Below are positions 44,137-53,466 of a stretch of DNA of 64,000 bases, in pieces (positions within the stretch are counted from its first letter, which is position 1; every line of letters begins with the position of its first letter). This DNA is from Niveibacterium sp. SC-1 (lineage in GTDB: Bacteria > Pseudomonadota > Gammaproteobacteria > Burkholderiales > Rhodocyclaceae), in the NCBI RefSeq assembly GCF_038235435.1, contig NZ_CP151275.1:2294001-2358000 (forward strand), written 5' to 3'. The position numbers were made by a program, and so were the translations under genes. Under the pieces are notes generated by a model. That model did not search any database. It was not told the origin of the DNA and saw only the letters and a list, made by a program, of their open reading frames with translations.

Positions 44137-45041
44137 GACGAGATAAGCGCAGCGCGGAAGCGACGAATGAGGTTTCGCCAAGAAGCTGATTGTTTTGCAT
44201 TGATCGGCGGCGGGTTCCGCCGCGAACGCGCAAGGAACGCCATAGATGCTGAGATCAGAATATCCGGATTGTGCCGGTTTCTGCTCAAGACATCCGGCAC
44301 CTCCCCGCCGTCCGACCACCCGCGCACCGCCTTGAAGAGTCGCTCTGCATCCTCGACGGACAGGCCCTCGAAATTTGCAGCGATGACCTTGTAAGTTTCC
44401 TCCATGATCTTCTCTGCCTCACGTGAGGAGGTGCCGCCGAGACTGAAGCGTACTATTGGTTGTTCGGTGTAAGTGCAGGTACGGCCGGAGCGTATCGCCC
44501 GGTGTACCCAATGCGCGTCGGCGCATATCTTGTAGCTGGTGTCGTATTGTCCGACGGCGAGGTAGGTTTGCCGAGTTGCGAACATCGCATTGTGGCAAAA
44601 AGGAATGCCGCTCAAGAGTGCACCGACCCCGTATTCCTCGTCGGCGCGATATTGCGTGGCTCCATCAAGTTCGACCATGAGCGCTCGTCCAGCCACGATA
44701 TCCGGCTGCCCCGATGTCTCCCACGTACGCAGAATCGTTCGCAGAGAGCCTTGGACAAGAACGTCGTCGGAGCCCACGACGCCGATAAGATCACCGCGAG
44801 CCCTCGCCAAGCCCTTGTTGATTGCGTCGTAAATGCCTTGGTCTGGCTCGGAGCTGGCGTAGGAAACTAAGTCTCCGAAGCTGTCGACGATCTCCATGGT
44901 GCGATCGTCGGATGCGCCATCGATAACGACTACTTCGACTTCTACCTCCCTAGCTTCGCGTATCGAATCAAGGGTTTGGCGAAGCGTAGCCGCCGAGTTA
45001 TAGGTTGGAATGACAATAGTCAATGCGGGCGTACGTACCAT
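44133..45041 (-). CDS. Glycosyltransferase family 2, first gene of the polysaccharide operon
   Basis: A 302-residue GT-A enzyme of the WcaE/WbuA-like branch: LTIVIPTYNSAATLRQTLDS, VVIDGASDDRT, EPDQGIYDAINKGLARA and VGSDD near residue 92. Substrates unknown. It opens an 11-gene block, all on the minus strand and mostly overlapping, so one transcript is likely; the promoter should lie in 45042-45300. Confidence 0.87.
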   Translation of the reverse strand: MVRTPALTIVIPTYNSAATLRQTLDSIREAREVEVEVVVIDGASDDRTMEIVDSFGDLVSYASSEPDQGIYDAINKGLARARGDLIGVVGSDDVLVQGSLRTILRTWETSGQPDIVAGRALMVELDGATQYRADEEYGVGALLSGIPFCHNAMFATRQTYLAVGQYDTSYKICADAHWVHRAIRSGRTCTYTEQPIVRFSLGGTSSREAEKIMEETYKVIAANFEGLSVEDAERLFKAVRGWSDGGEVPDVLSRNRHNPDILISASMAFLARSRRNPPPINAKQSASWRNLIRRFRAALISS

Positions 45042-45765
45042 ACTCCGGAAGAGTCATCGCTAAGAGATCATGATCGCGCTCAGTCAATACGCTGCGCGCC
45101 GTCAAGCGGGCGCGTCGTTGCGGACATACGACTAAGTCACAGGCCTCGCAGGGTGCAGATCCATCTCGCAATGGCTACGGTCCAAGAGGGCGGGAGTTTT
45201 GTTCCCGCGGCGTCGGGTCGGCGGGGTTACCTGCAGCCATCTATTATACGGCACTCCGACCAGCCGCACGTCGCCGATCGTCTGCCAACCTCCTGGGGGA
45301 GGCGAACCGGTAGTGGCGCCTTGCCCAAAGACCTGCACGTGGTACTGCCTGCGAGTGGGCCGCCGGTTTGTCAATAACTCGAATGGCTGTCGGCCGGAGG
45401 GCTGCCCGTTTGCTGGGTCCGTTATGCATCGCCGACGCGGCTTCAATGTTGACGGGACAGTGCATATTGCCTTGCACATTCGGCGTCCGTTTCGGCTAAG
45501 GGCATATCAGTAGCCGGTGATCTGGCGTGGAGTGTTCGCGTTGCGCAGTCGCACGCGGCTCCAGACAGAAGCGGCGACTCCAGGACATGCCGCCCGGAAA
45601 AACTCGAGGACTACGCGTTGAATCCGCTATTGGAGGGCGTGAATGGGTCTCACTCATTGGCGGCGGCAGAGTCTAGTCCTGGTCCTCTTGGCAGCTGCTG
45701 GATGGGGAAGGCAAGTGCAATCAACAGTATATTGGCTCATCCTCACGGCCCGCTGTCGTTCGGAA
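45042..45765. other. Intergenic region before the polysaccharide operon, no convincing gene
   Basis: About 720 bp. Short frames exist on both strands but none shows a family motif, a ribosome-binding site or a sensible composition. It should contain the operon's promoter on the minus strand. The right end runs into repeat copy 2, where the island-type composition stops. Confidence 0.5.
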
Positions 45766-46645
45766 TCACGACGATCTTGTTACTCACGCGCGCGCCCTGG
45801 GCCGGCTAGATTTGCACTCAAAGGGCGCGATGTTCCGACATACCGCAAGGAGAGATGCATGAGCGCAAGCAAAGCCAAGGCGGCAGAGGTGCCGACCCGC
45901 CCCGCGGAGATCGTCCGCGAGTACGGACCCTTCGAAGGTAATCCTTCCGTCGCGGGTGTCACGCACGACGGAACACGCGTGTGGGCTGCCGTGGGTGATC
46001 GCATGCTGGCGATCGATCCGGTCAGCGGCGAGACGGCGCGATCCCTGGCCCATCCGGGCTCAGCCGGCACTGCCTTTGACGGCAAGCACCTGTACCAGAT
46101 CGACGGTACCCGCATCGACAAGATCGACCCGGCGACCGGCAAGGTGCTGGCGTCGATTCCCGCGCCGGGCCAGGGCATGGACTCCGGGATGGCCTGGGCC
46201 GAGGGCAGCCTGTGGGTGGGACAGCACCGTGGCCGCAGGATCCTGCAGATCGATCCCGCCACGGGCGCGATCCTGCGCAGTATCGAATCGAACCGCTTCG
46301 TCACCGGCGTCACCTGGGTGGACGGCGAGTTGTGGCACGGCACCTGGGAGGCGGAAGAGAGCGAGATCCGCCGCATCGACCCGGCCAGCGGCGAAGTGCT
46401 GCAGCGGCTCGAAATGCCCAAGGGCGTAGGCGTCAGTGGCCTCGAGTCCGACGGCGACGATCTCTTCTACTGCGGCGGTGGCAACAGCGGAAAGATCCGG
46501 GCCGTGAGACGTCCGGCCAGCGACTAGTTCCCCAAGGCGCGCCGGGCCTGCGGCATCGCGCGCGTCGAACCCCGATCAGCGAACACCCGTCGGTCTTGCG
46601 ACCGAAGGTGGCTTCGCTCGTCCTCAAGGCGCGTGATCGCGCGCC
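45766..46645 (+). repeat. 880-bp direct repeat, copy 2
   Basis: Matches 22396-23275 with one difference (G at 45790). The bases before it are unrelated to those before copy 1; the bases after it lead directly to an intact DUF899 gene, so this copy looks like the original context of the right-hand side. Confidence 0.95.
45859..46527 (+). CDS. Beta-propeller protein (glutamine cyclotransferase/Vgb-like), copy 2
   Basis: Same 222-residue protein as the one at 22489, including the IDPATG/IDPASG blade repeats and the closing CGGGNSGKIRAV. The same AAGGAGAG ribosome-binding site is present. Here the gene is followed after 155 bp by an intact DUF899 gene and a small membrane protein, probably its natural partners. 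The biochemical role remains open. Confidence 0.8.
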   Translation: MSASKAKAAEVPTRPAEIVREYGPFEGNPSVAGVTHDGTRVWAAVGDRMLAIDPVSGETARSLAHPGSAGTAFDGKHLYQIDGTRIDKIDPATGKVLASIPAPGQGMDSGMAWAEGSLWVGQHRGRRILQIDPATGAILRSIESNRFVTGVTWVDGELWHGTWEAEESEIRRIDPASGEVLQRLEMPKGVGVSGLESDGDDLFYCGGGNSGKIRAVRRPASD

Positions 46646-46682
46646 GTGGCCTCAAACGGCTCGTCAAGCCAAGGAGCACATC

Positions 46683-47477
46683 ATGAGCACCGTCATTGCC
46701 AAGCAAACCGCCACCGAGCTTTCGCGGGGGGAACATCCCGTGGTCGCCATGGATCGCTGGATCGAAGCGCGCAAGGAACTCCTCGCCCGCGAGAAGGAGC
46801 TGACCCGCCTGCACGACCAGATCGCGCGCGAACGCCGTGCGCTGCCCTGGGTCCGGATCGAGAAGGACTATGTGTTCGATACCCTGCAAGGGCCGCAGAC
46901 CCTGGCCGATCTCTTCGAGGGCCGCAGCCAGCTGGTGATCCAGCACTTCATGCTGGCGCCGGGCTGGGAGGCGGGCTGCAAGAGCTGTTCGTTCATGGCC
47001 GACCATATCGACGGCGCGCAGGCACATATAGAGCAGCGCGACGTTTCGCTGATCGTCGTTTCACGCGCACCGCTGGAGCAGATCGAACGCTTCCGCGAGC
47101 GCATGGGCTGGGCGTTCAAGTGGGTCTCCTCCAACGGCAGCAGCTTCAACTACGACTTCGGCGTGAGCTTCACCCCGCAGCAGCAGAGCACGGCGGGTCA
47201 GTACAACTTCTCCCAGATCACTGCGCCACACGAGGAGCTTCCCGGCATCAGTGCCTTCTACAAGAACGAGGCCGGCGAAGTGTTCCGCACCTACTCGACC
47301 TACGGTCGCGGGGTGGAGCTGATGATGGGGACGTATGACTTCCTCGACATCACCTCGAAGGGGCGCGACGAGGAGTTGCTCAGCTACACCATGGAGTGGG
47401 TGCGCCACCACGACCTGTACGAGAAAGCGCCAAGCCAGAAGGCCGTGGCCGGCGGCTGCGCTTGTTCGGCAGCCTGA
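46683..47477 (+). CDS. DUF899 thioredoxin-like protein
   Basis: A 264-residue cytosolic protein of the DUF899 (AhpC/TSA-like) family. The N-terminal helix carries ARKELLAREKELTRLHDQ; the thioredoxin-like core has LFEGRSQLVIQHFML and the CKSC pair in GWEAGCKSCSFMADHIDG, near residues 100-103; FNYDFGVSF and YSTYGRGVE follow. The C-terminus ends in a GGCACSAA tail. A redox role is likely; the substrate is unknown. AAGGAG stands 6 bases before the ATG at 46683. Fragments of a second DUF899 gene lie at 23297-23312 and 27416-27457. Confidence 0.87.
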   Translation: MSTVIAKQTATELSRGEHPVVAMDRWIEARKELLAREKELTRLHDQIARERRALPWVRIEKDYVFDTLQGPQTLADLFEGRSQLVIQHFMLAPGWEAGCKSCSFMADHIDGAQAHIEQRDVSLIVVSRAPLEQIERFRERMGWAFKWVSSNGSSFNYDFGVSFTPQQQSTAGQYNFSQITAPHEELPGISAFYKNEAGEVFRTYSTYGRGVELMMGTYDFLDITSKGRDEELLSYTMEWVRHHDLYEKAPSQKAVAGGCACSAA

Positions 47478-47495
47478 AGCCGGGGTGCGGCGACC

Positions 47496-48077
47496 ATGCT
47501 CGCGCTGGCAGACCTCTGGCCCTGGCTGGCCGTTGCAGGGACCGGAGCACTGCATGGGCTCAATCCCGCGACCGGCTGGGCGCTGGTCGCGGTCCTGGGC
47601 CGCCAGGATGATCGTGTCGCAGTCCTGCGCGGATTGCTGCCGATCGCCGTCGGTCATCTCGCTTCGGTGGCCCTGGTGGCCGGCGCCGTGATGCACGGGC
47701 TCGCCCTGGACCGCGCCGGCATCCAGTGGCTAGCGGGCAGCGCGCTGCTGGTGCTCGCCGTCTGCCATGTGGCGCGTTGCAGGGCGGGGCATGAGGGCAG
47801 GCCCACGGGCCACGCCGGGCTCGCGCTCTGGTCCTTCCTGATGGCGACCGGTCACGGCGCAGGCCTGATGCTGGTACCCGCGCTGATGCCCCTGTGCTTT
47901 GGCAGCGGCGCTCCCGCGCAGGCGGTCTCGGGGACGCTCACACTCGCCCTGGCGGCGCTGGGCGTACACATGGCGGCGATGCTCGCGGTCACTGGCACGA
48001 TGGCCTGTGTGGGGCGCGGCGTCCTGGACGCTGCACTGCCCCGGCTACGGCAACGCTTCCGGAGCCGCGTCGCCTAG
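47496..48077 (+). CDS. Small polytopic membrane protein with two HG motifs
   Basis: A 193-residue protein with five or six membrane helices. Two histidine motifs, GALHGLNPATGW near residue 18 and ATGHGAGLML near 115, recall metal-exporter and urease-accessory (UreH/RcnA-like) membrane proteins, but I cannot assign a family. It starts 18 bp after the DUF899 gene and probably shares its transcript. Its TAG stop overlaps the stop of the convergent EAL gene (CTAG). Confidence 0.6.
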   Translation: MLALADLWPWLAVAGTGALHGLNPATGWALVAVLGRQDDRVAVLRGLLPIAVGHLASVALVAGAVMHGLALDRAGIQWLAGSALLVLAVCHVARCRAGHEGRPTGHAGLALWSFLMATGHGAGLMLVPALMPLCFGSGAPAQAVSGTLTLALAALGVHMAAMLAVTGTMACVGRGVLDAALPRLRQRFRSRVA

Positions 48078-48916
48078 ACGGCCAGTGAGAACTCCGCCCG
48101 GTCGGCGATGCCGGCCGGCCCGCTGGCGCGACCGACCCAGTTGCCCTGGACCAGGCGTACGCCGGCCGCGTGTGCGAGATCGAAGTTCGCCTGCGTCTCC
48201 AGGCGCTGCAGGATGACGCGGGTGCCTTGCTGTTCGGCCTGTTGCACGACCCGGGCCGCGGTCTCGATGTCACGGATGCGGCGAACGTCGAGCTTGATGT
48301 AGTCCGGACGCACGCGGGCGAGCAGGGCTTCGACCTGTTCGGAATGCGTGAGCGTGACCGAGACACGGAAGCCGTTGAGTCGGTAGTTGGCGAGCACGAA
48401 TCCGAGCAGGGCGAGGTCATCGGTACTGGTCTCGGGCGTCTCGATCACGACCTTGCGGGGCGAGATGTCGAGCACGTCGAGCACATGCCGGAAGGCGCGC
48501 CCGTGGTCGACTGTCACGGCGGCCAGCAGCCGGCCGTGCACATTCACGAAGAGCGGCTCTTCCGCATGCGGACCGGCGAAGTGATTGAGCGCATGCACGG
48601 CGCGGCACAGCCGGTCGAGTGCGACCAGATCTTCATCGTTGGCAGCCAGCGCGAAGAGACTCCAGGGCGAGAGCCCGGTCTCGGCTTGCTGGTAGGAGCG
48701 TACGAAGGCCTCGCGCGCGATCCGCTCCTGCGTCTCCAGATCCACGATGGGCTGGAACACGCTGGCGAGCTGACAACGCATGAAGCGCCCCACGACCTCC
48801 TGCGTCGGCGCGAGCCACAGGCGGGTGTCGGAATCGACGTCCTGCGACAGGCGTGCGAGATAGGCTCGAACCAGATCGGCCTGAACAAGGTCGGTGCGGG
48901 AGACGGGGGCGTTCAT
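48074..48916 (-). CDS. EAL-domain protein lacking metal-binding residues, ssu operon
   Basis: A 280-residue cytosolic protein with an EAL fold (about residues 45-270). The EAL signature is EAFVR, the Asn is in VNVHG, the ExxE pair in IETPE, the Lys in YIKLDVRR and the late Glu in RLETQ. The essential DDFGTG loop is replaced by SVTLTHSE, so both metal-binding Asp are missing. Cyclic di-GMP hydrolysis is therefore unlikely; binding of the nucleotide or of a partner is possible. It is the last gene of the ssu operon, 31 bp behind ssuF. Confidence 0.82.
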   Translation of the reverse strand: MNAPVSRTDLVQADLVRAYLARLSQDVDSDTRLWLAPTQEVVGRFMRCQLASVFQPIVDLETQERIAREAFVRSYQQAETGLSPWSLFALAANDEDLVALDRLCRAVHALNHFAGPHAEEPLFVNVHGRLLAAVTVDHGRAFRHVLDVLDISPRKVVIETPETSTDDLALLGFVLANYRLNGFRVSVTLTHSEQVEALLARVRPDYIKLDVRRIRDIETAARVVQQAEQQGTRVILQRLETQANFDLAHAAGVRLVQGNWVGRASGPAGIADRAEFSLAV

Positions 48917-48947
48917 GCGGTTCTTCCTTGAAGGGAGTGGCGCCGGT

Positions 48948-49163
48948 TCAGAGCTTGGCGACCGAAACCTCGGTGGCCTTCACCAGGGCGACGACCTCGG
49001 TGCCGGGTCCGAGACCCAGGTCGTCCACCGAGCGGGTGGTGATGACCGAGGTGACGATGCCGGCGGGCGTATCGATATCGACTTCGGAGACGACCGGGCC
49101 GCGGATGATTTCTTTGACCTTGCCGCGGAACTGGTTGCGAACGTTGATGGCAGTGACGGACAT
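48948..49163 (-). CDS. ssuF: SsuF, molybdopterin-binding (Mop/TOBE) protein
   Basis: A 71-residue single Mop domain: AINVRNQFRGKVKEI, DTPAGIVTSVITTRSVDDLGL and ALVKATEVSVAKL. Mop proteins bind oxyanions such as molybdate. In Pseudomonas putida ssuF, a homologue at the same place in the ssu operon, is needed for growth on sulfonates. It lies 77 bp after ssuB. Confidence 0.88.
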   Translation of the reverse strand: MSVTAINVRNQFRGKVKEIIRGPVVSEVDIDTPAGIVTSVITTRSVDDLGLGPGTEVVALVKATEVSVAKL

Positions 49164-49240
49164 GATGGAACTCCTGTTGGGGTGAGATAGGACTTAGGTT
49201 TTGGGGTTGGATATGGTTATGTGGGGCACACCAGGTAGGG

Positions 49241-50098
49241 CTACACCGCCCAGCGCACCTGATGCACCGTGCGTTCGAGCGAGACGTCGCCCAGATCGGC
49301 GTCCGGCGCGTCGGCCGGGTGTTGCAGCACACGCTTGAGCACGGCGTCCTCGAGTGCCGCGAAGGCCGCTGAACCCCGCTCGCGGGGTCGCGGCAGATCG
49401 ATGCGACGGTCCAGCGTGATCGCGCCGTCCTCGATCAGCACGACGCGGTCGGCGAGTGCAACCGCTTCCGCCACGTCGTGCGTCACCAGGATCGCGGTGA
49501 TGCCGCGCTTGAGCCACAGGTTCTCGATCAGCGCCTGCATCTCGATGCGCGTGAGCGCGTCGAGCGCGCCCAGCGGTTCGTCGAGCAGCAGCAGGCGCGG
49601 CTCATGCACGAGGGCGCGGGCGAGCGCCACGCGCTGCCGCTGGCCGCCGGAAAGACGCGCCGGCCAGTCGCGCGGGCGATCGGGCAGGCCTACCTGTTCG
49701 AGCAATGCACGGGCACGGGTGAGGCCGTCTTCTGCCAGGCCGAGCGCGATGTTCTTCTCCACGCTCTTCCAGGGCAGCAAGCGCGCGTCCTGGAACATCA
49801 TGCGAGCGCCCGGATGCTGGCCTTCAACGGTCTCGCCGTCGAAGCGGATCTCGCCCGCACCCGGCGTTTCCAGCCCGGCGATCTGGCGCAGCAGCGTGCT
49901 CTTGCCGCAACCGCTGCGTCCCACGATGGCGAGGAACTCGCCCGCGCGGATCTCGATGTCGAGGCTCTTGAGCACCGTGCGTTCGCCGTAGGCCTTGCTC
50001 AGGCCGCGGATCGACAGTGCGATGCCATGCACGTCGGCACGATGTCGGTCGGCCACTGCGACCTGCTTCAGTTCGGTAACGTTGTTCTGCATGGTCAT
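49241..50098 (-). CDS. ssuB: SsuB, sulfonate ABC transporter ATPase
   Basis: A 285-residue ATPase: Walker [10 protein letters not shown] near residue 58, Q-loop [10 protein letters not shown], signature [15 protein letters not shown], Walker [13 protein letters not shown], switch His in LVTHDVAEA. The LLPWK form is typical of the sulfonate/taurine branch. A second ATG (50092) could be the true start. It follows ssuC by 4 bp. Confidence 0.93.
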   Translation of the reverse strand: MTMQNNVTELKQVAVADRHRADVHGIALSIRGLSKAYGERTVLKSLDIEIRAGEFLAIVGRSGCGKSTLLRQIAGLETPGAGEIRFDGETVEGQHPGARMMFQDARLLPWKSVEKNIALGLAEDGLTRARALLEQVGLPDRPRDWPARLSGGQRQRVALARALVHEPRLLLLDEPLGALDALTRIEMQALIENLWLKRGITAILVTHDVAEAVALADRVVLIEDGAITLDRRIDLPRPRERGSAAFAALEDAVLKRVLQHPADAPDADLGDVSLERTVHQVRWAV

Positions 50099-50102
50099 CC
50101 CC

Positions 50103-50894
50103 TCACTGGTAGCCCGGATGCCAGCGCAGGCTCACGCGTTCCAGGCCGCGGGCGGCGAGGTCGGCGAGTTTGCCCAGCGCGGCGTAGAGCAGGATGCCGA
50201 CGAGCACCACGTCGGTCTGCAGGAACTCGCGCGCATTCATCGTCATGTAGCCGATGCCCGTCGAAGCGGAGATGGTCTCGGCCACGATCAGGATCACCCA
50301 CATGAAACCCAGCGCGAAGCGCACACCGACCAGGATGTTGGGCAGCGCGCCCGGCAGGATCACGTGGCGGTACAGGCCCCAGCGCGACAGCCCGTAGCTC
50401 TTGCCCATCTCCACCAGCGCCGGATCCACCGAACGGATGCCGTGATAAGTGTTGAGATACACCGGGAAGAACACGCCCAGCGCGACCAGGAACAGCTTGG
50501 CGCTCTCCTCGATGCCGAACCACAGGATCACCAACGGAATCAGCGCGAGCGGCGGGATGTTGCGCAACATCTGCAGCGTGCTGTCGAGCAGCAGTTCCGC
50601 CTGGCGCCAGGAGCCGGTGGCGAGCCCCAAAACGAGGCCGATGCCGCCGCCTATCGCAAAGCCGGTGAGCGCGCGGATCGCACTCACCCGCAGGTGGGTG
50701 AAGAGCTCGCCCGAGGCCACCAACCCGGCCGTCGCCGTGGCGACATGCCAGGGCGAGGGCAGGATGCGGCTGGAAAGCCAGCCCAGCGATGAGCTGAGCT
50801 GCCACAGGGTCAGCAGCAGGAGTGGGACGATCCAGGGCGTGACACGCGTCGACAGCCACGCGAACGCCGATTCTCCGGAAACAGTCGTGGCCAT
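50103..50894 (-). CDS. ssuC: SsuC, sulfonate ABC transporter permease
   Basis: A 263-residue permease with about six membrane segments. [19 protein letters not shown] is the conserved SsuC sequence (here residues 113-131), and [26 protein letters not shown] provides the ATPase-coupling loop around 165-190. Moves alkanesulfonates through the inner membrane with SsuA and SsuB. Two bases separate it from ssuD. Confidence 0.94.
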   Translation of the reverse strand: MATTVSGESAFAWLSTRVTPWIVPLLLLTLWQLSSSLGWLSSRILPSPWHVATATAGLVASGELFTHLRVSAIRALTGFAIGGGIGLVLGLATGSWRQAELLLDSTLQMLRNIPPLALIPLVILWFGIEESAKLFLVALGVFFPVYLNTYHGIRSVDPALVEMGKSYGLSRWGLYRHVILPGALPNILVGVRFALGFMWVILIVAETISASTGIGYMTMNAREFLQTDVVLVGILLYAALGKLADLAARGLERVSLRWHPGYQ

Positions 50895-50896
50895 GA

Positions 50897-52084
50897 TCAG
50901 CTCGCGGCGGCGGTTTTCGCCGTGGTGCCGGCCAAATCGGGCACGTAGTGGTTGCCCACCACTTCACCGAAGGGGCCGGTCAGCGTGCGACCGGGCAGCT
51001 TGGCCTGCAGGTTGCGCGGCAGCAGCGGGAAGACCAGCTCGGCGAAGCGATAGGCCTCTTCCAGGTGCGGGTAGCCGGAGAAGATGAAGTTCTCCAGGCC
51101 CAGGTCCGCGTATTCCTGGATGCGTGCCGCCACGGTCTTCGCGTCACCCACCAGGGCCGTGCCGGCACCGCCTCGGACCAGGCCCACGCCCGCCCACAGG
51201 TTGGGGCTGATCTCCAGGTCGGCGCGGCTGCGGCCCTTGCCCTGGCTGTGCAGCGCAGCCATGCGGCGCTGGCCCTCGGAATCCATGCGGGCGAAGGCAG
51301 CCTGGGCGCGGGCCACGGTCGCGTCGTCCACGCGGCTGATCAGCTCTTCCGCGGCACGCCAGGCAGCGTCCTCGGTTTCGCGCACGATCACGTGCAGGCG
51401 AATGCCGAACTTCACTTCGCGGCCCTGGACTGCCGCCTTGGCGCGGACGTCGGCGACCTTCTTCGCGACTTCCGCCGGCGGCTCGCCCCAGGTCAGGTAG
51501 GTGTCGACATGCTCTGCGGCGAGGTCATGCGCGGCCTCCGAGGAACCCCCGAAATAGATCGGCGGGTAGGGCTGCTGCAGCGGCGGGTAGAGGAGCTTGG
51601 CGCCCTTGACCGCAAGGTGCTTGCCCTCGAAGTCGTAGGTGTCGCCCGCATGGCTGCGCGCCAGGATCTCGCGCCAGATGCGGATGAACTCCTCCGAGGC
51701 TTCGTAGCGCTGCGCGTGGTCGAGGAAGATGCCATCGCCCTCGAGTTCGCCGCGGTCGCCACCGGTGACCAGGTTCACCAGCAGGCGGCCGCCGGAGAGC
51801 CGGTCAAACGTTGCCGCCATTCGCGCCGCCAGCGCCGGCTCGGTGAGCCCGGGGCGCAGCGCGATCAGGAAGCGCAGGTTGCGGGTGACGGGAATCAGGC
51901 TGGAGGCGGCGACCCACGGGTCTTCGCAAGAGCGCCCGGTCGGGATCAGTACGCCGTCATAGCCCAGCGTGTCGGCGGCGACGGCCACCTGTTTGAGGTA
52001 GTCGTGATTGACCTCGCGCGCGCCTTCGGAGGTGCCGAGATAGCGGCTGTCGCCGTGGGTAGGAATGAACCAGAGCACTTGCAT
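50897..52084 (-). CDS. ssuD: SsuD, FMNH2-dependent alkanesulfonate monooxygenase
   Basis: A 395-residue flavin-dependent monooxygenase that cleaves alkanesulfonates to sulfite and aldehyde. It starts with [17 protein letters not shown], the signature of the family, and keeps [12 protein letters not shown] near residue 53, [12 protein letters not shown] near 110 and the flexible-loop arginines in [11 protein letters not shown] near 300. The ATG at 52084 replaces a reading 25 codons longer. The FMN reductase SsuE that normally supplies reduced flavin is not in this operon. Confidence 0.95.
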   Translation of the reverse strand: MQVLWFIPTHGDSRYLGTSEGAREVNHDYLKQVAVAADTLGYDGVLIPTGRSCEDPWVAASSLIPVTRNLRFLIALRPGLTEPALAARMAATFDRLSGGRLLVNLVTGGDRGELEGDGIFLDHAQRYEASEEFIRIWREILARSHAGDTYDFEGKHLAVKGAKLLYPPLQQPYPPIYFGGSSEAAHDLAAEHVDTYLTWGEPPAEVAKKVADVRAKAAVQGREVKFGIRLHVIVRETEDAAWRAAEELISRVDDATVARAQAAFARMDSEGQRRMAALHSQGKGRSRADLEISPNLWAGVGLVRGGAGTALVGDAKTVAARIQEYADLGLENFIFSGYPHLEEAYRFAELVFPLLPRNLQAKLPGRTLTGPFGEVVGNHYVPDLAGTTAKTAAAS

Positions 52085-52115
52085 GGTTGTGGCCCTCAAG
52101 TCGACTGGTGTGGGA

Positions 52116-53099
52116 TTACTTGGAGCTGGCGACGCCAGCGCCCTTGATGGTGGCGTCACGCACGACGAGCTTCTTCGGGATCAGCTTCAGGTCGCTGAAG
52201 GCGTCGGCAATCTTCTGTTGCGCGTCCAGCACTTCAGGGGTGACCGGCTTGGCGCCGTAGGAGAAGCGCTTCACCGCGATCAGCGTGGTCTTCTGGTCCA
52301 GCCCGATCAGCGGGGAAAGGATCGCGGCAGCGTCTTCGGGCTTGTCGCGGGCCCAGTCGCCCACCTTGTTGAGCTCCTCGGTGATGAGCTTGATCACGTC
52401 CGGGCGACGTTCTGCATACGGGCGGGCAGCCAGATAGAACTGATGGTTGCTCACTACACCCGCGCCGTCGGCGACGATGCGCGCATCGAGCTGGGTCTGC
52501 GCGGCGGCCAGGAACGGATCCCAGATCACCCAGGCGTCGACCGCCTTCTTCTCGAACGCGGCACGGGCATCGGCCGGCGGCAGATAGACGACGTTCACAT
52601 CCTTGTAGTCGATGCCGGATTTCTCCAGCAGCTTCACCAGCAGGAAGTGCACGTTCGAACCCTTGTTGAGCGCGATGCGCTTGCCCTTGAGGTCCTTGAC
52701 CGACTTGATCGGCGAATCGTTGGGCACCACGATGGCCTCGCCGGCGGGGGCGGGCGGCTCGTTGCCGATGTACACCAGGTCCGCACCCGCGGCCTGCGCG
52801 AAGATCGGCGGCGCTTCGCCGACGGTGCCGTAGTCGAGGCTGCCGACGTTGAGGCCTTCGAGCAGTTGCGGCCCGGCCGGGAATTCGATCCATTTGACGT
52901 TGATGCCCTGCGCGGCGAGGCGCTTGTCGAGCGCGCCGGTGGCCTTGAGCAGGGTCAGCGTGCCGTACTTCTGGTAGCCGATGCGCAGCACTTCCGGATC
53001 AGCGGCGCGGGCGCCGATGGAGAAGCTGGCGATGGTCGGGACGACAGCGGCGGCGAGCAGCGCAATCGCGCCGCGGCGGGTGAGACGGTTACGGAACAT
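52116..53099 (-). CDS. ssuA: SsuA, sulfonate-binding periplasmic protein
   Basis: A 327-residue binding protein. The leader carries [15 protein letters not shown], twin-arginine-like, and ends near ARAAD. The mature part has [32 protein letters not shown] and [20 protein letters not shown], which are the SsuA ligand-site segments. It is 31 bp before ssuD. Between it and the promoter lie a cysteine-rich leader peptide and about 190 bases of untranslated RNA. Confidence 0.93.
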   Translation of the reverse strand: MFRNRLTRRGAIALLAAAVVPTIASFSIGARAADPEVLRIGYQKYGTLTLLKATGALDKRLAAQGINVKWIEFPAGPQLLEGLNVGSLDYGTVGEAPPIFAQAAGADLVYIGNEPPAPAGEAIVVPNDSPIKSVKDLKGKRIALNKGSNVHFLLVKLLEKSGIDYKDVNVVYLPPADARAAFEKKAVDAWVIWDPFLAAAQTQLDARIVADGAGVVSNHQFYLAARPYAERRPDVIKLITEELNKVGDWARDKPEDAAAILSPLIGLDQKTTLIAVKRFSYGAKPVTPEVLDAQQKIADAFSDLKLIPKKLVVRDATIKGAGVASSK

Positions 53100-53198
53100 G
53101 AAGGACTCCTCGTGTGGCGTTGCGTAGGGGTTTGTTCGTGCGCTTGTCCGTGCATTCGTTCGTCGTGGCGGCGATGCACGATGTGCGTCGTCATGGCC

Positions 53199-53273
53199 AC
53201 CCGCAGGCGGACTGGCGAGCCGGAAACCGGTCGGGTCAGGAGGAGGTCGGTACGGTGCGTCCGACCTGCGGGT
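53199..53273 (-). promoter_or_regulatory. Possible attenuator structures between leader peptide and ssuA
   Basis: On the minus-strand RNA, ACCCGCAGG (53265-53273) can pair perfectly with CCUGCGGGU (53199-53207). The overlapping GGUCGG (53261-53266) can instead pair with CCGACC (53245-53250). The two pairings compete for the same bases just after the leader stop at 53293-53295. No U-run terminator follows, so any control would be Rho-dependent or through ribosome access. Confidence 0.35.
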
Positions 53274-53292
53274 CAGGCTGGCGTGCCGGGGG

Positions 53293-53409
53293 TCAGCACG
53301 TACAGCACATCACGCACCGGCAGGGCAGGCCCAGGGCAGGCATGCGGCGGGTGCGGCAAGGACGGACCGGGCGCGGGCGGCGCGATACCGTCGTGTTGGG
53401 CTCGGTCAT
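53293..53409 (-). CDS. Cysteine-rich leader peptide of the ssu operon
   Basis: A 38-codon frame starting with ATG at 53409 and ending at TGA 53293-53295. The first half is basic (VSRRPRPVRPCRTRR); the last nine residues are CRCVMCCTC, so five of nine codons are for cysteine, right before the stop. A weak AGAGAGAA stands before the ATG. It lies between the predicted ssu promoter and ssuA. By analogy with known poly-cysteine leader peptides, ribosomes would stall here when charged tRNA-Cys is scarce and so alter expression of ssuADCBF. Not a member of a protein family I can name. Confidence 0.65.
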   Translation of the reverse strand: MTEPNTTVSRRPRPVRPCRTRRMPALGLPCRCVMCCTC

Positions 53410-53466
53410 GTGTGTTCTCTCTGTATCGGGTGTGCTCGTCCGCCATCAAATGTGGCGGTGCTGCGC

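Noticed and set aside
45042..45765. Short frames as hypothetical genes
   Set aside because: No ribosome-binding site, no motif, and overlapping frames on both strands look equally open.
22396..46645. Integrative element with attachment sites at a tRNA gene
   Set aside because: No integrase, no tRNA gene and repeats of 880 bp with a whole gene; not typical att sites.
53100..53292. Intrinsic terminator between leader peptide and ssuA
   Set aside because: Stems are present but no U-run follows any of them; only a non-canonical attenuator can be proposed.
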